Positions 18,208 through 27,821 of a DNA stretch of 64,000 bases are shown piece after piece (the first letter of the stretch is position 1; the number at the start of each line of letters is the position of its first letter). The notes beneath the pieces were generated by a model. The model had not been told where the DNA came from and made no database searches. It worked only from the letters and a program-made list of their open reading frames with translations. This DNA comes from Kocuria palustris. GTDB lineage: Bacteria > Actinomycetota > Actinomycetes > Actinomycetales > Micrococcaceae. The stretch covers positions 2,833,961-2,897,960 of the forward strand of contig NZ_JAFBCR010000001.1 of assembly GCF_016907795.1 (NCBI RefSeq). Reading direction: 5' to 3'. The translations under genes were made by a program, and so were the position numbers.

Positions 18208-19505
18208 GCACAGAGCCGATGCGCCGCACCCGCCGCGGCCCGCAGGAGTCCTCCGCGGCGCGGCGGAGCAGATCCGCAGGGGAAGCACCGTGGAGCAGCG
18301 CTCCGGCCCCAGCAGCGGTTCAGGCCCCTCCGGCGCCGCTGGCCTGGGGCTCGCCTGCCGAATACCTCCGGATGGCCATGGGGCGCTCCCCGATCGTCTT
18401 CCTGCTGGGCGCGCTGCTGTTCGTCGAGTCCCCCATGCCGGGGATCGCCATGAACCTGCCTGTCAGCGAGACCGTCATGGGCGTGCTGCTCGCAGGATCC
18501 CTGCTGCGCTCGGGGCGGCTGAGGGCCGCCGCTGTGCCCGTGGTCATGGTGCTGCTGGCGGCCGCCTACGTCTGGCTGCTGGCCGTCTCGATCACCTCCG
18601 ACGTCGAATGGACTCGGCGCATGGTCCGCATCGGCATGCTCTTCGGCTTCGCCCTCATGCTGGCGACGGGGCGCGTTCCGCTGCGCCCGCTCATCTTCGG
18701 CATGGGTGTGGGACTGGTGATCAACGCCGTGCTCTTCTTCGCCGGTCTGGCTCCCGACAACTATCAGGGGGCGCTGTCGGGATACATCCTGGACAAGAAC
18801 GTAGCCGGCTTCGTCTACGCGGTCGTGCCGCTCCTGGTGGTCGCCTTCATCCGCCACCCATGGGCGCGTGTGCTGGTCCTGCTGCTGGGGCTGGTGCTCG
18901 TATTCGAGACCGGCTCCCGCACGGGGCTGGCCGCGATGATCCTCGGCACAGCATGGATGGCTCTGGGCGGGCGAGGGGGTCCGGTGCTGCGCGCAGCGCT
19001 GCTGACGGCGTTCTACTTCGTCTTCATCTGGGCCGAGGAGAACCTCGCCTCGCTCGACGTGTTCGGCGACCGGACCGGCACCGACTGGTTCCGAGGCCGG
19101 ATCGACGACGCAGCCTGGGCGAAGACCCAGCAGGCCATGCCGTGGGGCGAGGGAGCGGGCCAGGCGTTCGTGCTGCTGCCCCCGGAGCAGCAGCCGTTCT
19201 TCTTCCACAACTCCTACTGGGCGCTGATCGTGGAGGGCGGGCTGCCCCTGCTGGTGCTCATGCTGGCCGTGCTCGCGATCGGCGGCCTCGGCCTCGGAGC
19301 AGCCGGACGCAGGACCTGGGCGACCACGGCAGCACAGGCCTCCGTCCTCGTGATCCTTCTCGTGTCCTTCCGGCTCGGCGAGGTCTTCCTGACCGTCTAT
19401 TCGATGGTCGCGCTGGGCGGGGCGATGGCCCTGTGGGAGCTGGAGCGGCGGCGGATGGCTCAGGAGAGGGCCCATGCCCGCAGCACCGGGGCAGCAGCCC
19501 CGTGA
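18204..19505 (+). CDS. O-antigen ligase/Wzy-like polymerase
   Basis: A 433-aa multi-pass membrane protein with roughly ten or more hydrophobic helices and a large extracytoplasmic loop near residues 270-335 holding FHNSYWALIVEGG, the H-N-x(n) signature found in Wzy/WaaL proteins. ETGSRTGLAAM is the conserved loop typical of this family. It is the only polymerase candidate in the window and likely joins the lipid-linked repeat units. The first ~55 residues are basic and disordered. Translationally coupled on both sides. Confidence 0.85.
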   Translation: MSTEPMRRTRRGPQESSAARRSRSAGEAPWSSAPAPAAVQAPPAPLAWGSPAEYLRMAMGRSPIVFLLGALLFVESPMPGIAMNLPVSETVMGVLLAGSLLRSGRLRAAAVPVVMVLLAAAYVWLLAVSITSDVEWTRRMVRIGMLFGFALMLATGRVPLRPLIFGMGVGLVINAVLFFAGLAPDNYQGALSGYILDKNVAGFVYAVVPLLVVAFIRHPWARVLVLLLGLVLVFETGSRTGLAAMILGTAWMALGGRGGPVLRAALLTAFYFVFIWAEENLASLDVFGDRTGTDWFRGRIDDAAWAKTQQAMPWGEGAGQAFVLLPPEQQPFFFHNSYWALIVEGGLPLLVLMLAVLAIGGLGLGAAGRRTWATTAAQASVLVILLVSFRLGEVFLTVYSMVALGGAMALWELERRRMAQERAHARSTGAAAP

Positions 19506-20551
19506 GCGCATCGAAGACGGCCATTCGACTCGTGGCCAATCAGGGCCGTGTCTCCGGCGGAGAGGTCATGCTGCTGCGTCTGGCGAGGCAGCTGCGTGAG
19601 CTCGGCCGGGAGGTCACGGTCGTGGCACCACGCTCGCCGTCGGAGACCGCCGAGCTGCTGGAGGATGCGGGATTCGCAGTGGAACGCCTTCCCGGTCGGT
19701 CGCGGCGCGCGTACATGCTGAGCCTGCGTCGGTGGCATCCCCGCTCGACGGTCGATGTGACGTGGTGCAACGGGCTTCTGCCCGCGGTCGCCCTGTCCGG
19801 GCGCGCCCGGCGGGTGCTGCACCTCCACCAGCTGCCTGCCGGGCCGCTGCAGGCGGTCCTGTCCAGGATCGCGCGTCTGGGAGCGGTGGCCACGGTGGTC
19901 CCCTCCGAGTGGATGTCCGAGCGTCTCCCGGGATCCACGCCGCTGCCGAACTGGGTCGAGGCTGCGCCGCAGGAAGCAGAGCCGCAGGGCTCGTCCCCGC
20001 GAGCCGAGGCCCCCCTGCGCGTCGGATTCCTCGGCCGATTGAGCCCAAACAAGGGCATCCTCGATCTGCTCCGGGCCGGCGAGCTGCTTGAGCAGGGTCG
20101 ACCGGGCGGCATCGAGCTGCTGATCGCGGGGGACCGTCGCTTCGTGCCCTCGGCCCAGGCGGAGCAGATCCAGCGGCGCCTCGACGCTGCGGGCGAGCGT
20201 GTCCGGCTGCTGGGCTGGATCCCCAAGGAGGAGCTCTTCCAGCGGATCGACCTGCTGGCCGTGCCCTCCGACTGGTCGGAGGTCTTCGGCCTTGCCGCCG
20301 CCGAGGCCATGGCGGCCCGAGTGCCCGTGATCGTCTCCGATGCCGGTGCGCTGCCCGAGGTCGTGGGGAGGGACCACCCGCTCATCGCGCGAGCGGGGGA
20401 CCCGGAGTCCCTCGCTGCGGCGATCCGGCGTGCCGAGCAGCTCGACGCAGAGGAGCTGGTCGGGACCCAGCACCAGCGCTGGGTCCAGCACTGGTCCCCG
20501 GAGGCCGGGCGGCGACGACTGCAGCGCTTCCTGATGGAGAGGGGAATCTGA
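19502..20551 (+). CDS. Family 4 glycosyltransferase
   Basis: A 349-aa GT-B protein. It begins IRLVANQGRVSGGEVMLLRLA, has VGFLGRLSPNKGILDLL at the start of the donor domain, LLIAGDRRF, and the donor-binding segment SDWSEVFGLAAAEAMAARVPVIVSDAGALPEVV. GTG start overlaps the polymerase stop and its stop overlaps the following ATG by one base (TGATG). The sugar cannot be predicted. Confidence 0.87.
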   Translation: MSASKTAIRLVANQGRVSGGEVMLLRLARQLRELGREVTVVAPRSPSETAELLEDAGFAVERLPGRSRRAYMLSLRRWHPRSTVDVTWCNGLLPAVALSGRARRVLHLHQLPAGPLQAVLSRIARLGAVATVVPSEWMSERLPGSTPLPNWVEAAPQEAEPQGSSPRAEAPLRVGFLGRLSPNKGILDLLRAGELLEQGRPGGIELLIAGDRRFVPSAQAEQIQRRLDAAGERVRLLGWIPKEELFQRIDLLAVPSDWSEVFGLAAAEAMAARVPVIVSDAGALPEVVGRDHPLIARAGDPESLAAAIRRAEQLDAEELVGTQHQRWVQHWSPEAGRRRLQRFLMERGI

Positions 20552-21525
20552 TGGACGCATCGACGACGAATCAGGGGACGCGGCCGGAGCTCAGCGTCGT
20601 GGTCCCGTCGCGCGGAGGAGCCCGCCGCCTTCCCCGCCTGCTCTCGGCGCTGGCCGAGCAGCAGAGCGCGCCGGACTTCGAGATCTGCGTGGTGCTCGAC
20701 GGCGACGTCGACGGCTCGGAGGCGGTCCTGCGCGAGTGCGCCGATCGCTGGCCCGTCCTCGACCTGCACTGGGTGGTGTTCGCGCAGAACAGGGGCAGGT
20801 CGGCTGCCTTGAATGCCGGAGCGGAGGCGACGACAGGGCCGATCCTGATCCGTGCTGATGACGACCTGGAGCCGGGACCGCACTACATCCGGGATCACGC
20901 GGCCGCCCATGCGGCCGGGGACTGCGGGGTGATCGGCATGCAGCGCCACGTCCTGCCTCGAACGGCATATCAGCGCGTCTACGGAGATCGCGCGGACCTG
21001 CGCCATGCGGCCGAGGCCTACGCCCTGCCGCCCGAGAAGGTCTGGCGGCACTGGGCAGGCAGCGTGTCGGTCCCGCGGCACCTGCATGAGCGGATCGGCG
21101 GCTACAGCGAGGCCTATCGCCGCTACGGATGGGAGGATGTGGACTACGGATACCGTCTGCATCAGCTCGGTGTGCCGATCCGCTTCGCCCGGGAGCTGGA
21201 GACGAGGCACCACGCCGCGGCGACCACGACCCTCCTGAAGGCCCGGCGAGCCCTGCACTCCGGGGCCTCGCGGCAGATCTTCATCGCCCGGCACGGAGCC
21301 GAGGCGCTGGAGGGCGACCGTCCGCCGCGGGGGATATGGGGGGCGGCGGTGCGCCTGGTCGCCTCGGTCACCACCGAGCGGTCGCTGAGCGTGACGGCCC
21401 GGGCACTGGACCGAAGCATCGGGCGTCTGCCCCGGTGGCTGGCCATCAAGCTGATCGCGCTGCAGGTGGAGGCCGCCGCGGAGGCCGGTCGGCGACATCC
21501 CGCTCGCGCGACCGCTTCCTTCTGA
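20551..21525 (+). CDS. Family 2 glycosyltransferase
   Basis: A 324-aa GT-A enzyme: LSVVVPSRGGARRLPRLLSAL, ICVVLDGDVDGS, NRGRSAALNAGAEATTGPILIRADDDLEPG (DDD metal-binding motif) and YGWEDVDYGYRLHQLGV (catalytic-base region). The C-terminal ~90 residues are amphipathic and may associate with the membrane. It is the last gene of the overlapping run that starts at 10563. Confidence 0.88.
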   Translation: MDASTTNQGTRPELSVVVPSRGGARRLPRLLSALAEQQSAPDFEICVVLDGDVDGSEAVLRECADRWPVLDLHWVVFAQNRGRSAALNAGAEATTGPILIRADDDLEPGPHYIRDHAAAHAAGDCGVIGMQRHVLPRTAYQRVYGDRADLRHAAEAYALPPEKVWRHWAGSVSVPRHLHERIGGYSEAYRRYGWEDVDYGYRLHQLGVPIRFARELETRHHAAATTTLLKARRALHSGASRQIFIARHGAEALEGDRPPRGIWGAAVRLVASVTTERSLSVTARALDRSIGRLPRWLAIKLIALQVEAAAEAGRRHPARATASF

Positions 21526-21607
21526 CATGATGACTATGCATCTGAAACAATCAAGCAGCGGACATCCCCCGGTCCGCTGTTCCCCCCCGCCTCGCAGAGA
21601 GCCCCTG

Positions 21608-22810
21608 ATGAGCCACTCGTTCGCCGATGAGACGCGCCGGCCCCCGCTGGCGATCGCTCACGACTACCTCACGCAGCGCGGCGGCGCCGAGCGCGTGGTG
21701 CTCGCCCTGCATCGCCTCTACCCGGAGGCGCCCATCTACACGCTGTTCTACGAGCCCGAGGCCACGTTCCCCGAATTCCGCGACGCCACCATCATCACCT
21801 CGCCCCTGAACTCGATCGGCGCGCTGCGTCGGGATCCGCGCAAGGCGCTGCCGCTGCTGCCGTGGGCGTGCTCGCGGATGCTCGTCGATGCCGATCAGGC
21901 GATCGTCTCGAGCTCGGGCTGGGCGCACGGCTTCCGCTTCACGGGCGAGACCGCCGTCTACTGCCACACCCCGGCGCGCTGGGTCCACCTGCTGCAGGAC
22001 TACGTGGGAGGGCCCTGGTGGAGCTCTCCCAAGGGCGTGCTGGCACGGGCCATGCACCCGGTGCTCGAGCCCTGGGACCAGCGGGCGCAGGCCCGTCACG
22101 ACGTCTACGTGGGCAATTCCACGGAGGTCCAGCACCGCATCTCCCGCGTCTACGACCGCGACGATGTGCAGCTGATCTTCCCCCCGCACTCCGTGCAGAC
22201 GGAGGCCGTGCCTCTGGAGCCGATCGAGGGGGCCCAGCGGCTCGTGGCGCAGGGGGGCTTCCTGCTCTCCGTGGCACGGCTGCTGCCGTACAAGAACGTC
22301 GACGCCGTGATCCGAGCCACCGAGCAGCTGGATCTGCCGCTGCTGGTGGTCGGGCGCGGCCCGGAGGAGCAGCGGCTGCGGGCGCTGGCGGGGGACCGCG
22401 TGGTCTTCGCCCAGGACATCTCGGACGCGCAGCTGCGCTGGGCCTACGCCCATGCCTCGGCCCTGGTGGCGGCCAGCTTCGAGGACTTCGGCATCACGCC
22501 GCTGGAGGCCAGCGCATGGGGCCTTCCCACGGTGGCGCTGCGCGGAGGCGGCTATCTGGACACCATCCGGGAGGGCCTCAACGGGACCTTCGTGGAGCAG
22601 CCGTCTCCTGAGGCGCTGGCCGCCGGGATCCGCAGGGCGCTGGCGCGCGACTGGAACCTGAAGGCCATGCGCGATCACGCCGCGAAGTTCTCCGAGCGCC
22701 GGTTCATGGCCAGCATCCAGAGGCTGCTCGAGGCCGAGGAGTCCGTGGTCTGCCCGCTGCCGGAGCGCGGGGCATCCGCTGCTCGGCACCGGCATTCCTC
22801 CGTGGCCTGA
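21608..22810 (+). CDS. Family 4 glycosyltransferase (mannosyltransferase WbaZ-like)
   Basis: A 400-aa GT-B protein: IAHDYLTQRGGAERVVLALH at the N-terminus, YCHTPARWVHL, LLSVARLLPYKNVDAVI and VVGRGPEEQRL, then AASFEDFGITPLEASAWGLPTVALRGGGYLDTI. This pattern is typical of WbaZ/WcaC-like transferases. An earlier in-frame ATG at 21527 would add a 27-residue poorly conserved leader; I chose 21608 because the conserved core begins soon after and AGAGAG precedes it. The 82-bp gap upstream is AT-richer and may contain a separate promoter. Confidence 0.85.
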   Translation: MSHSFADETRRPPLAIAHDYLTQRGGAERVVLALHRLYPEAPIYTLFYEPEATFPEFRDATIITSPLNSIGALRRDPRKALPLLPWACSRMLVDADQAIVSSSGWAHGFRFTGETAVYCHTPARWVHLLQDYVGGPWWSSPKGVLARAMHPVLEPWDQRAQARHDVYVGNSTEVQHRISRVYDRDDVQLIFPPHSVQTEAVPLEPIEGAQRLVAQGGFLLSVARLLPYKNVDAVIRATEQLDLPLLVVGRGPEEQRLRALAGDRVVFAQDISDAQLRWAYAHASALVAASFEDFGITPLEASAWGLPTVALRGGGYLDTIREGLNGTFVEQPSPEALAAGIRRALARDWNLKAMRDHAAKFSERRFMASIQRLLEAEESVVCPLPERGASAARHRHSSVA

Positions 22811-22867
22811 CCACGAGCGGTCCGTCGCCTGCTCCGGACGGAGCCGGTGCGACGGGGGCGCAGGGCA

Positions 22868-23230
22868 TCAGTCCTGGCGCATGCCTTCCCTCGACGCCGG
22901 GATCAGCACACCGTCCGCGCCCAGAGCCTCGAGGAACCGCTCGATGTCCGGTTGGATGTCCTGCGGGTCCAGCGGTGCGCCCGCCGTCAGATCCTCGGCG
23001 ATCCGTGCGGCCGTGACGCCTTCGTCCGCCGACGTCGAGGGGTGCGCCAGCCGTTCCAGCAGCGCGATCCAGATCAGGGCCGAGGACTGCTCGAGGATCC
23101 TGGGGATCTCGGCCTCGAGGTCCAGGAGATAGACCGTCGGCGCGTCCGCTGCGGTCTCGTCGTGAGGCTCGGACAGCCAGACGACGGTCGGCGCCGGTCG
23201 CCAGGACATCGGATGTGCGCGGGGAATCAT
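22868..23230 (-). CDS. PqqD-like (RRE-type) small protein
   Basis: A 120-aa protein. After a Pro/Trp-rich start (SWRPAPTVVWL) it shows the PqqD layout: the strand pair YLLDLEAEIPRILEQSSALIWIALLERL, then RIAEDLTAGAPLDPQDIQPDIERFLEALGADGVL, where PqqD proteins have the DVxxFLxxLxxxGLL helix. PqqD-type domains bind leader peptides in RiPP systems, and related chaperone-like proteins occur with HprK-related kinases (family knowledge). The ATG overlaps the nucleotidyltransferase stop (ATGA). Domain call is by pattern only. Confidence 0.65.
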   Translation of the reverse strand: MIPRAHPMSWRPAPTVVWLSEPHDETAADAPTVYLLDLEAEIPRILEQSSALIWIALLERLAHPSTSADEGVTAARIAEDLTAGAPLDPQDIQPDIERFLEALGADGVLIPASREGMRQD

Positions 23231-24084
23231 CGGCGCAGACCCCTCTTCACCGCGCCGACGGCGGCCCCGAGCCGGTCGCGGTAGTCCGCCAGGTAATCCG
23301 TCAGGCGCGGCTCCCTCTCGAGCTGCATGCGCAGATGACCGCGATTCGGCACCAGCGTGCCCAGGGTGATGCTCGCCCGCTCTCGGAAGCCCTCCGCGGC
23401 GTGGATCCGGGCGCGCAGCAGGACGTCCCGTTCGGCGCCATCGCGCAGTGCGCGCCACAGCGCGACCTCCGCCTGCGCGGCGGGTGCGCTCTCGCCGGTG
23501 GCGACCACCCAGGGCGCTGCTGCCCGCAGCTCCAGCGCGCGGGCTCGGACCTCGGCCCATTCCTGGGGCGAGAGGCTCGAGCGGAGGTGGGCCGTGTCCG
23601 GCTGCCCCCTCGAGGTGTCGCGGGCGGCGTGGATGACGATCAGAGCCAGGTGGTCCAAGCGCCCCGGCACCGTGCAGGGCTGTCCGCCCATATCCGCTGT
23701 GGAGCGCTGGCTCCAGAGCCGCTCGAAGACGGCCTGGGGCGTGGGGCCGGTGCCCGGGATCAGCTGGTGGATGTCCGCGTAGCCCAGATGGCTGTGCCAC
23801 AGGGAGGCCGCGTGCTGGAAGATCGACCCGTCCCGGTAGCTCGTGACCAGGTCCCAGCCGCGGGCCTGCAGGACCTGGATGGCTCGGGCGGCCTGGTCCG
23901 GGGGCACCAGGACGTCGGCGTCCGTGGAGGCTCGACCGGACACATAGGTGCCCTCCGGGGCGGTGTGCCCCTTGTGGTGCAGGGCTCGGATCCCCGCCTG
24001 TGCGAACAGGTGGGCGATCATCGCGTGGGCGAAGCGGACGCGGACCTCCATGGGGAGGGCGGAGCCGACGGCGGGCTCGGTCAC
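23227..24084 (-). CDS. NTP_transf_5-type nucleotidyltransferase
   Basis: A 285-aa protein resembling the uncharacterised nucleotidyltransferase family PF14907. The N-terminal half shows [29 protein letters not shown]: a KG motif followed by S-T-D-x-D, the probable metal-binding acids. A helical domain with [19 protein letters not shown] and [16 protein letters not shown] follows. This family often sits beside HprK-like kinases and PqqD proteins (family knowledge), as here. Both ends overlap neighbours: rmlA upstream and the PqqD-like gene downstream. The molecule it modifies is unknown. Confidence 0.7.
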   Translation of the reverse strand: MTEPAVGSALPMEVRVRFAHAMIAHLFAQAGIRALHHKGHTAPEGTYVSGRASTDADVLVPPDQAARAIQVLQARGWDLVTSYRDGSIFQHAASLWHSHLGYADIHQLIPGTGPTPQAVFERLWSQRSTADMGGQPCTVPGRLDHLALIVIHAARDTSRGQPDTAHLRSSLSPQEWAEVRARALELRAAAPWVVATGESAPAAQAEVALWRALRDGAERDVLLRARIHAAEGFRERASITLGTLVPNRGHLRMQLEREPRLTDYLADYRDRLGAAVGAVKRGLRR

Positions 24085-24983
24085 CGGGCTCGCTCCGCTG
24101 CGTCGGGAGCGGAGGCGTCCTGGTGCTCGAGCAGGCCGAGCAGATAGCTGCCGTAGCCGCTCTTCACCAGGGGCTCGGCGCGCTCGCGCAGCGCGTCGTC
24201 GCTGAGCAGGCCCTGTCGCCAGGCGATCTCCTCGGGAGCCCCGACCTTGAGGCCCTGGCGGTTCTCCACGGTGCGGATGAAGTTGGAGGCGTCGTTGAGG
24301 TCCGAGAACGTGCCGGTGTCCAGCCAGGCGGTGCCGCGCGGCAGGATGTCGACGCTGAGGCGGCCCTGCTCCATGAAGATCCTGTTGACGTCGGTGATCT
24401 CGAGTTCCCCGCGGGCCGAGGGCCTGAGCGACTCGGCGATCGCGATGACGTCGTTGTCGTAGAAGTACAGCCCGGGCACGGCGTAGGGGCTGCGGGGGAG
24501 GGGCGGCTTCTCCTCGAGGGAGACGGCGTGGCCGGCGTCGTCGAACTCGACCACGCCGTAGGCCGCGGGGTCGCTGACCCGATATCCGAAGATCGAGGCC
24601 CCCCGGACCTCCTGATGGCGACGCAGCTGCGTGCCCATGCCGGGGCCGTAGAAGATGTTGTCGCCCAGGATGAGTGCCACGGAGTCCTCGCCGATGTGCT
24701 CGCGCCCCAGCAGGAACGCCTGGGCCAGGCCGTCGGGGGAGGGCTGGACCTGGTAGCTCAGCCGGATGCCGAATCGGGAGCCGTCGCCGAGCAGGCGCTG
24801 GAAGGCCTCGGCATCCTGCGGTGTGGTGATGATGAGGATGTCCTGGATGCCCGCCAGCATCAGGGTGGACAGCGGGTAGTAGATCATCGGCTTGTCGTAG
24901 ACGGGCATGAGCTGCTTGGAGATCCCGAGGGTGATGGGATGCAGCCGTGAGCCGGTCCCGCCGGCGAGGATGATGCCCTTCAT
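24081..24983 (-). CDS. rmlA: Glucose-1-phosphate thymidylyltransferase
   Basis: A 300-aa enzyme that makes dTDP-glucose from dTTP and glucose-1-phosphate, the first step to dTDP-L-rhamnose. Seen: the N-terminal signature [49 protein letters not shown] and [12 protein letters not shown]. An upstream in-frame ATG at 25055 would add 24 non-conserved residues; the 24983 ATG matches the family start. A TAGGAT box ends 7 bases before this ATG, suggesting leaderless transcription. It is the first gene of the rmlA / nucleotidyltransferase / PqqD operon, apart from the other rml genes. Confidence 0.95.
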   Translation of the reverse strand: MKGIILAGGTGSRLHPITLGISKQLMPVYDKPMIYYPLSTLMLAGIQDILIITTPQDAEAFQRLLGDGSRFGIRLSYQVQPSPDGLAQAFLLGREHIGEDSVALILGDNIFYGPGMGTQLRRHQEVRGASIFGYRVSDPAAYGVVEFDDAGHAVSLEEKPPLPRSPYAVPGLYFYDNDVIAIAESLRPSARGELEITDVNRIFMEQGRLSVDILPRGTAWLDTGTFSDLNDASNFIRTVENRQGLKVGAPEEIAWRQGLLSDDALRERAEPLVKSGYGSYLLGLLEHQDASAPDAAERAR

Positions 24984-24996
24984 GGGGACTATCCTA
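24984..24996 (-). promoter_or_regulatory. Candidate -10 element for a leaderless rmlA mRNA
   Basis: On the minus strand TAGGAT (24996 to 24991) matches TANNNT and is followed by 7 bases and then the rmlA ATG, the spacing expected when transcription begins at the start codon. No Shine-Dalgarno is visible before this ATG, which supports the idea. Evidence is positional only. Confidence 0.4.
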
Positions 24997-25074
24997 GGGC
25001 GAGACATGCATCCCATGCGATCGCATCGTTCTGGCTCCTGCAGCCGCATCCCCAACCCCCTTTCGGAGAAGCCT

Positions 25075-26910
25075 GTGCCCCCCAGCGATCAGTCCCGCCT
25101 CTCGGCCGGGTCGACCATCGCCGATCTGCGCGTGGTCTTCACCCTGGTGCCGTGGCGGATGCGCTGGCGGATCATCGCCATGGCGGTCGCCGCGCTGCTG
25201 GCGGCCATGCTGGATCTCGTGGCGGTCGCGGCCATGCTGCCGCTGACCCAGATGCTCACCGCCCCGGACCCGCTGCCGGGTGCGGTCGATCGGTTCCTGG
25301 TCCCGCTGGCGGGCACCGACCCTCGGCGGCTGCTGATCCTCACAGCGGTGGCCGTCGGCGCCGCCTTCCTGGTCAAGAACGTGGCCGTCATCGCCATCCG
25401 GTGGTGGAGCATCGGGCAGTCGAATCGGGCCAGCGCAGCCGTCCAGGCGGAGCTTCTGCGCCGCTACGCCGCCGCGCGCTACGTCGATCACCGCCTGCGC
25501 TCCAAGTCCGCGATGACCAACATGGTCGGCGGTGCCGTGCCCGCGGCGTTCTCCCTGGTGCTCTCGAGCTGGCTCGCGCTGCTGGTGGACCTGCTGTCCA
25601 TCGTGCTGATGCTCGGGCTGCTCGTGGCCATGTCACCGATCGCAGCGGCTGCGGCCCTGGTCGTCTTCGGCGGCTTCGCCGTGCTGCTCTCCCGCTATCT
25701 CAAGCCCTGGTCGCTCAAGTTCGCCCATCGTGCCTTCGAGCTCGACCGCGACGCCATCGCCGCCCTGAATCCGGCGATCGAGGGCTTCCGGGAGACCAGG
25801 CTCTTCCAGCGCGAAGAGCTGTTCGTCGAGCGCTACCGCAGGAACAAGGAGGAGGCCGCCGGGCTGGCGCGCTTCCAGTCGGTGCTCATCGAGCTGCCGC
25901 GCTACCTGCTCGAGGTCGTCATGATCCTCGGCATCCTGCTGGTGGCGCTGCTGCTGTTCGGCCTGCAGGGCCCCGAGAGGGCCTTCGGCCTGCTGGCCGT
26001 GTTCGTCGCGGCTGCCATGCGCATCGTCCCGGCGCTGAACCGCGTGGTGGCCTCCAACAACCAGATCCATGCGGGCACCCCGGCTCTGCGCGGACTCGTG
26101 GCGGAGATCCGCACGCTCGAGCAGCAGGGGGTTGCTCGGCGCACGGGCGGTGACGTGGAGCTGGACCCCACCGCGCCGCTGCGCGTCCGCGATCTGGGCT
26201 TCCGCTTCCCGGACGGCAAGCGCCCTGTGCTGGAGGGCGTCAGCGTGGACATCCCGGCGGGATCGACCGTGGCACTGGTGGGCGGGTCGGGCGCAGGCAA
26301 GACGACGTTCGCCGACCTGCTGGCCGGACTGTACGAGCCCTCGACCGGCAGCCTCTGCGTGGGCGGCGTGGATCTGACGGAGCACCCGGGCGCATGGCTG
26401 CCGCGGGTGGCCATGGTCTCCCAGCGCGTCTACCTCTGGGACGCGAGCATCCGGGACCTGATCACCTTCGCCGCGCCTGCGGGAGAGATCGACGAGCGCC
26501 ACCTGGCCGACGTGCTCGAGAAGGCCCGGCTCACGGAAGTGGTGGAGTCCCTGCCCCACGGGCTGGACACCACCGTGGGGGAGGCCGGCACACGCCTGTC
26601 AGGCGGTCAGACGCAGCGGCTGGGGATCGCCCGCGCCCTGTACTCGCGTCCGAGTGTGCTGATCCTGGACGAGGCCACCAGCGCCCTGGACAACGAGACC
26701 GAGCGGCAGATCACGGAGACCGTCGAGCAGCTGCACGGACAGCTGACGGTCATCGTGATCGCCCACCGCCTGTCGACCGTGAAGAACGCAGATCAGATCC
26801 TCTACTTCGCCGAGGGCCGGCTGCGCGCGAGCGGGACGATGTCCGAGCTGGTGGAGCGCGACCCCGACTTCGCGCACCTGGTCGAGCTCGGCCGGCTGGA
26901 GGTGGGCTGA
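25075..26910 (+). CDS. PglK/MsbA-like ABC exporter, probable lipid-linked oligosaccharide flippase
   Basis: A 611-aa half-transporter: a membrane domain with about six helices (25-320) followed by an ATPase domain (380-611) with Walker [11 protein letters not shown], signature [15 protein letters not shown], Walker [13 protein letters not shown] and switch AHRLS. The arrangement and context resemble PglK, which flips oligosaccharide-diphospho-undecaprenol. No MATE-type Wzx is present in the window, so this is the best flippase candidate (inference). The GTG start at 25075 was chosen because GGAG lies 6 bases upstream and the conserved region begins just after; an upstream ATG at 25008 is possible. 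Confidence 0.85.
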   Translation: MPPSDQSRLSAGSTIADLRVVFTLVPWRMRWRIIAMAVAALLAAMLDLVAVAAMLPLTQMLTAPDPLPGAVDRFLVPLAGTDPRRLLILTAVAVGAAFLVKNVAVIAIRWWSIGQSNRASAAVQAELLRRYAAARYVDHRLRSKSAMTNMVGGAVPAAFSLVLSSWLALLVDLLSIVLMLGLLVAMSPIAAAAALVVFGGFAVLLSRYLKPWSLKFAHRAFELDRDAIAALNPAIEGFRETRLFQREELFVERYRRNKEEAAGLARFQSVLIELPRYLLEVVMILGILLVALLLFGLQGPERAFGLLAVFVAAAMRIVPALNRVVASNNQIHAGTPALRGLVAEIRTLEQQGVARRTGGDVELDPTAPLRVRDLGFRFPDGKRPVLEGVSVDIPAGSTVALVGGSGAGKTTFADLLAGLYEPSTGSLCVGGVDLTEHPGAWLPRVAMVSQRVYLWDASIRDLITFAAPAGEIDERHLADVLEKARLTEVVESLPHGLDTTVGEAGTRLSGGQTQRLGIARALYSRPSVLILDEATSALDNETERQITETVEQLHGQLTVIVIAHRLSTVKNADQILYFAEGRLRASGTMSELVERDPDFAHLVELGRLEVG

Positions 26911-26914
26911 GGCG

Positions 26915-27769
26915 ATGGGGTCGAGACCGCTCGATGCTCTCAGGCCGCTTATCGCCCGCAGCCTGGGCCCCCTGCGGCGGCAGAGCCCCTCCGTGATCTG
27001 GGGTGCCGAGCCCATGAACGGCGGGAACTTCCTGTACCTGTGGCTCACCGCCTGGTCGCGCACTCGGCGCACCGGCAAGCGGTGGACGGTGCGCTTCAAG
27101 CCCAAGATGCGCCCCTGGCTCGAGGAGTTCCCCGGCCTGCGTGAGTGGACCGTCCAGGAGCACGAGGTCGGCCCCCTCCAGCGGCGCACCGTGGAATGGG
27201 GCCAGCAGGCTGGCTACGACTACCTGGTCCCGGAGATCCCGATGTTCGTGCGCGAGGTGCTGCTGCCGGGCTCGGGCTTCCCCGAACGTGTGGCAGCTGC
27301 AGTGCCGGATGCGGTCGTGGTCAACGTCCGCCGCGGGGACTACTACTCGGACGCGCTGAACCGCAGCCGCTACGGGATGGACATCGAGGCCTTCATCCGC
27401 GAGGCCGTGCGACGGATACCGAGCACTGCGCAGGAGCGGTTCGTGCTGGTCTCCGATGACCCTCCGTGGTGCATGGAGCACTTGGGCTTCCTGGCCGAGC
27501 GGGGGGCAGTGCAGGCCATGCCGCCGCCGCACGACATGTTCCAGGACCTCGCCCAGCTGGCCGCAGCAAGGACGCTGATCCTCACGAACTCCACGTTCTC
27601 CTACTGGGGCGGGTATCTGGCCACGAGCCGGCCCCCAGCGCAGCGCCCTCGTCAGATCCTCGCTCCGCTGTTCTTCACCCGGCAGTACAACCACGGCGAC
27701 TCGCCGCTGCTGCTGCCGCAATGGACGGCGATCCCCGAGGATGAGTACCAGACTGACCCTGGACTCTGA
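26915..27769 (+). CDS. GT11-like alpha-1,2-fucosyltransferase
   Basis: A 284-aa protein with the two hallmark motifs of family GT11: VVVNVRRGDYYS (the HxRRxDY donor-binding motif) and LTNSTFSYWGGYLA (the SNSSFSWWGAWL-type motif). MNGGNFLYLWLTAWSRTR at the N-terminus matches the family's opening GNQxFxxAxA-like stretch, though NF replaces NQ. The donor would normally be GDP-fucose, but no gmd or fcl gene lies in the window. It starts 4 bases after the ABC exporter. Confidence 0.8.
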   Translation: MGSRPLDALRPLIARSLGPLRRQSPSVIWGAEPMNGGNFLYLWLTAWSRTRRTGKRWTVRFKPKMRPWLEEFPGLREWTVQEHEVGPLQRRTVEWGQQAGYDYLVPEIPMFVREVLLPGSGFPERVAAAVPDAVVVNVRRGDYYSDALNRSRYGMDIEAFIREAVRRIPSTAQERFVLVSDDPPWCMEHLGFLAERGAVQAMPPPHDMFQDLAQLAAARTLILTNSTFSYWGGYLATSRPPAQRPRQILAPLFFTRQYNHGDSPLLLPQWTAIPEDEYQTDPGL

Positions 27770-27821
27770 TCCCGCAGGACCCGCACTGGGCACACCCCCG
27801 AGCACCCCAGGAAGCACAGCC

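Noticed and set aside
7677..24983. Lasso-peptide biosynthetic cluster
   Set aside because: HprK-like, PqqD-like and nucleotidyltransferase genes fit, but no asparagine-synthetase-like cyclase, transglutaminase-like protease or precursor peptide could be found.
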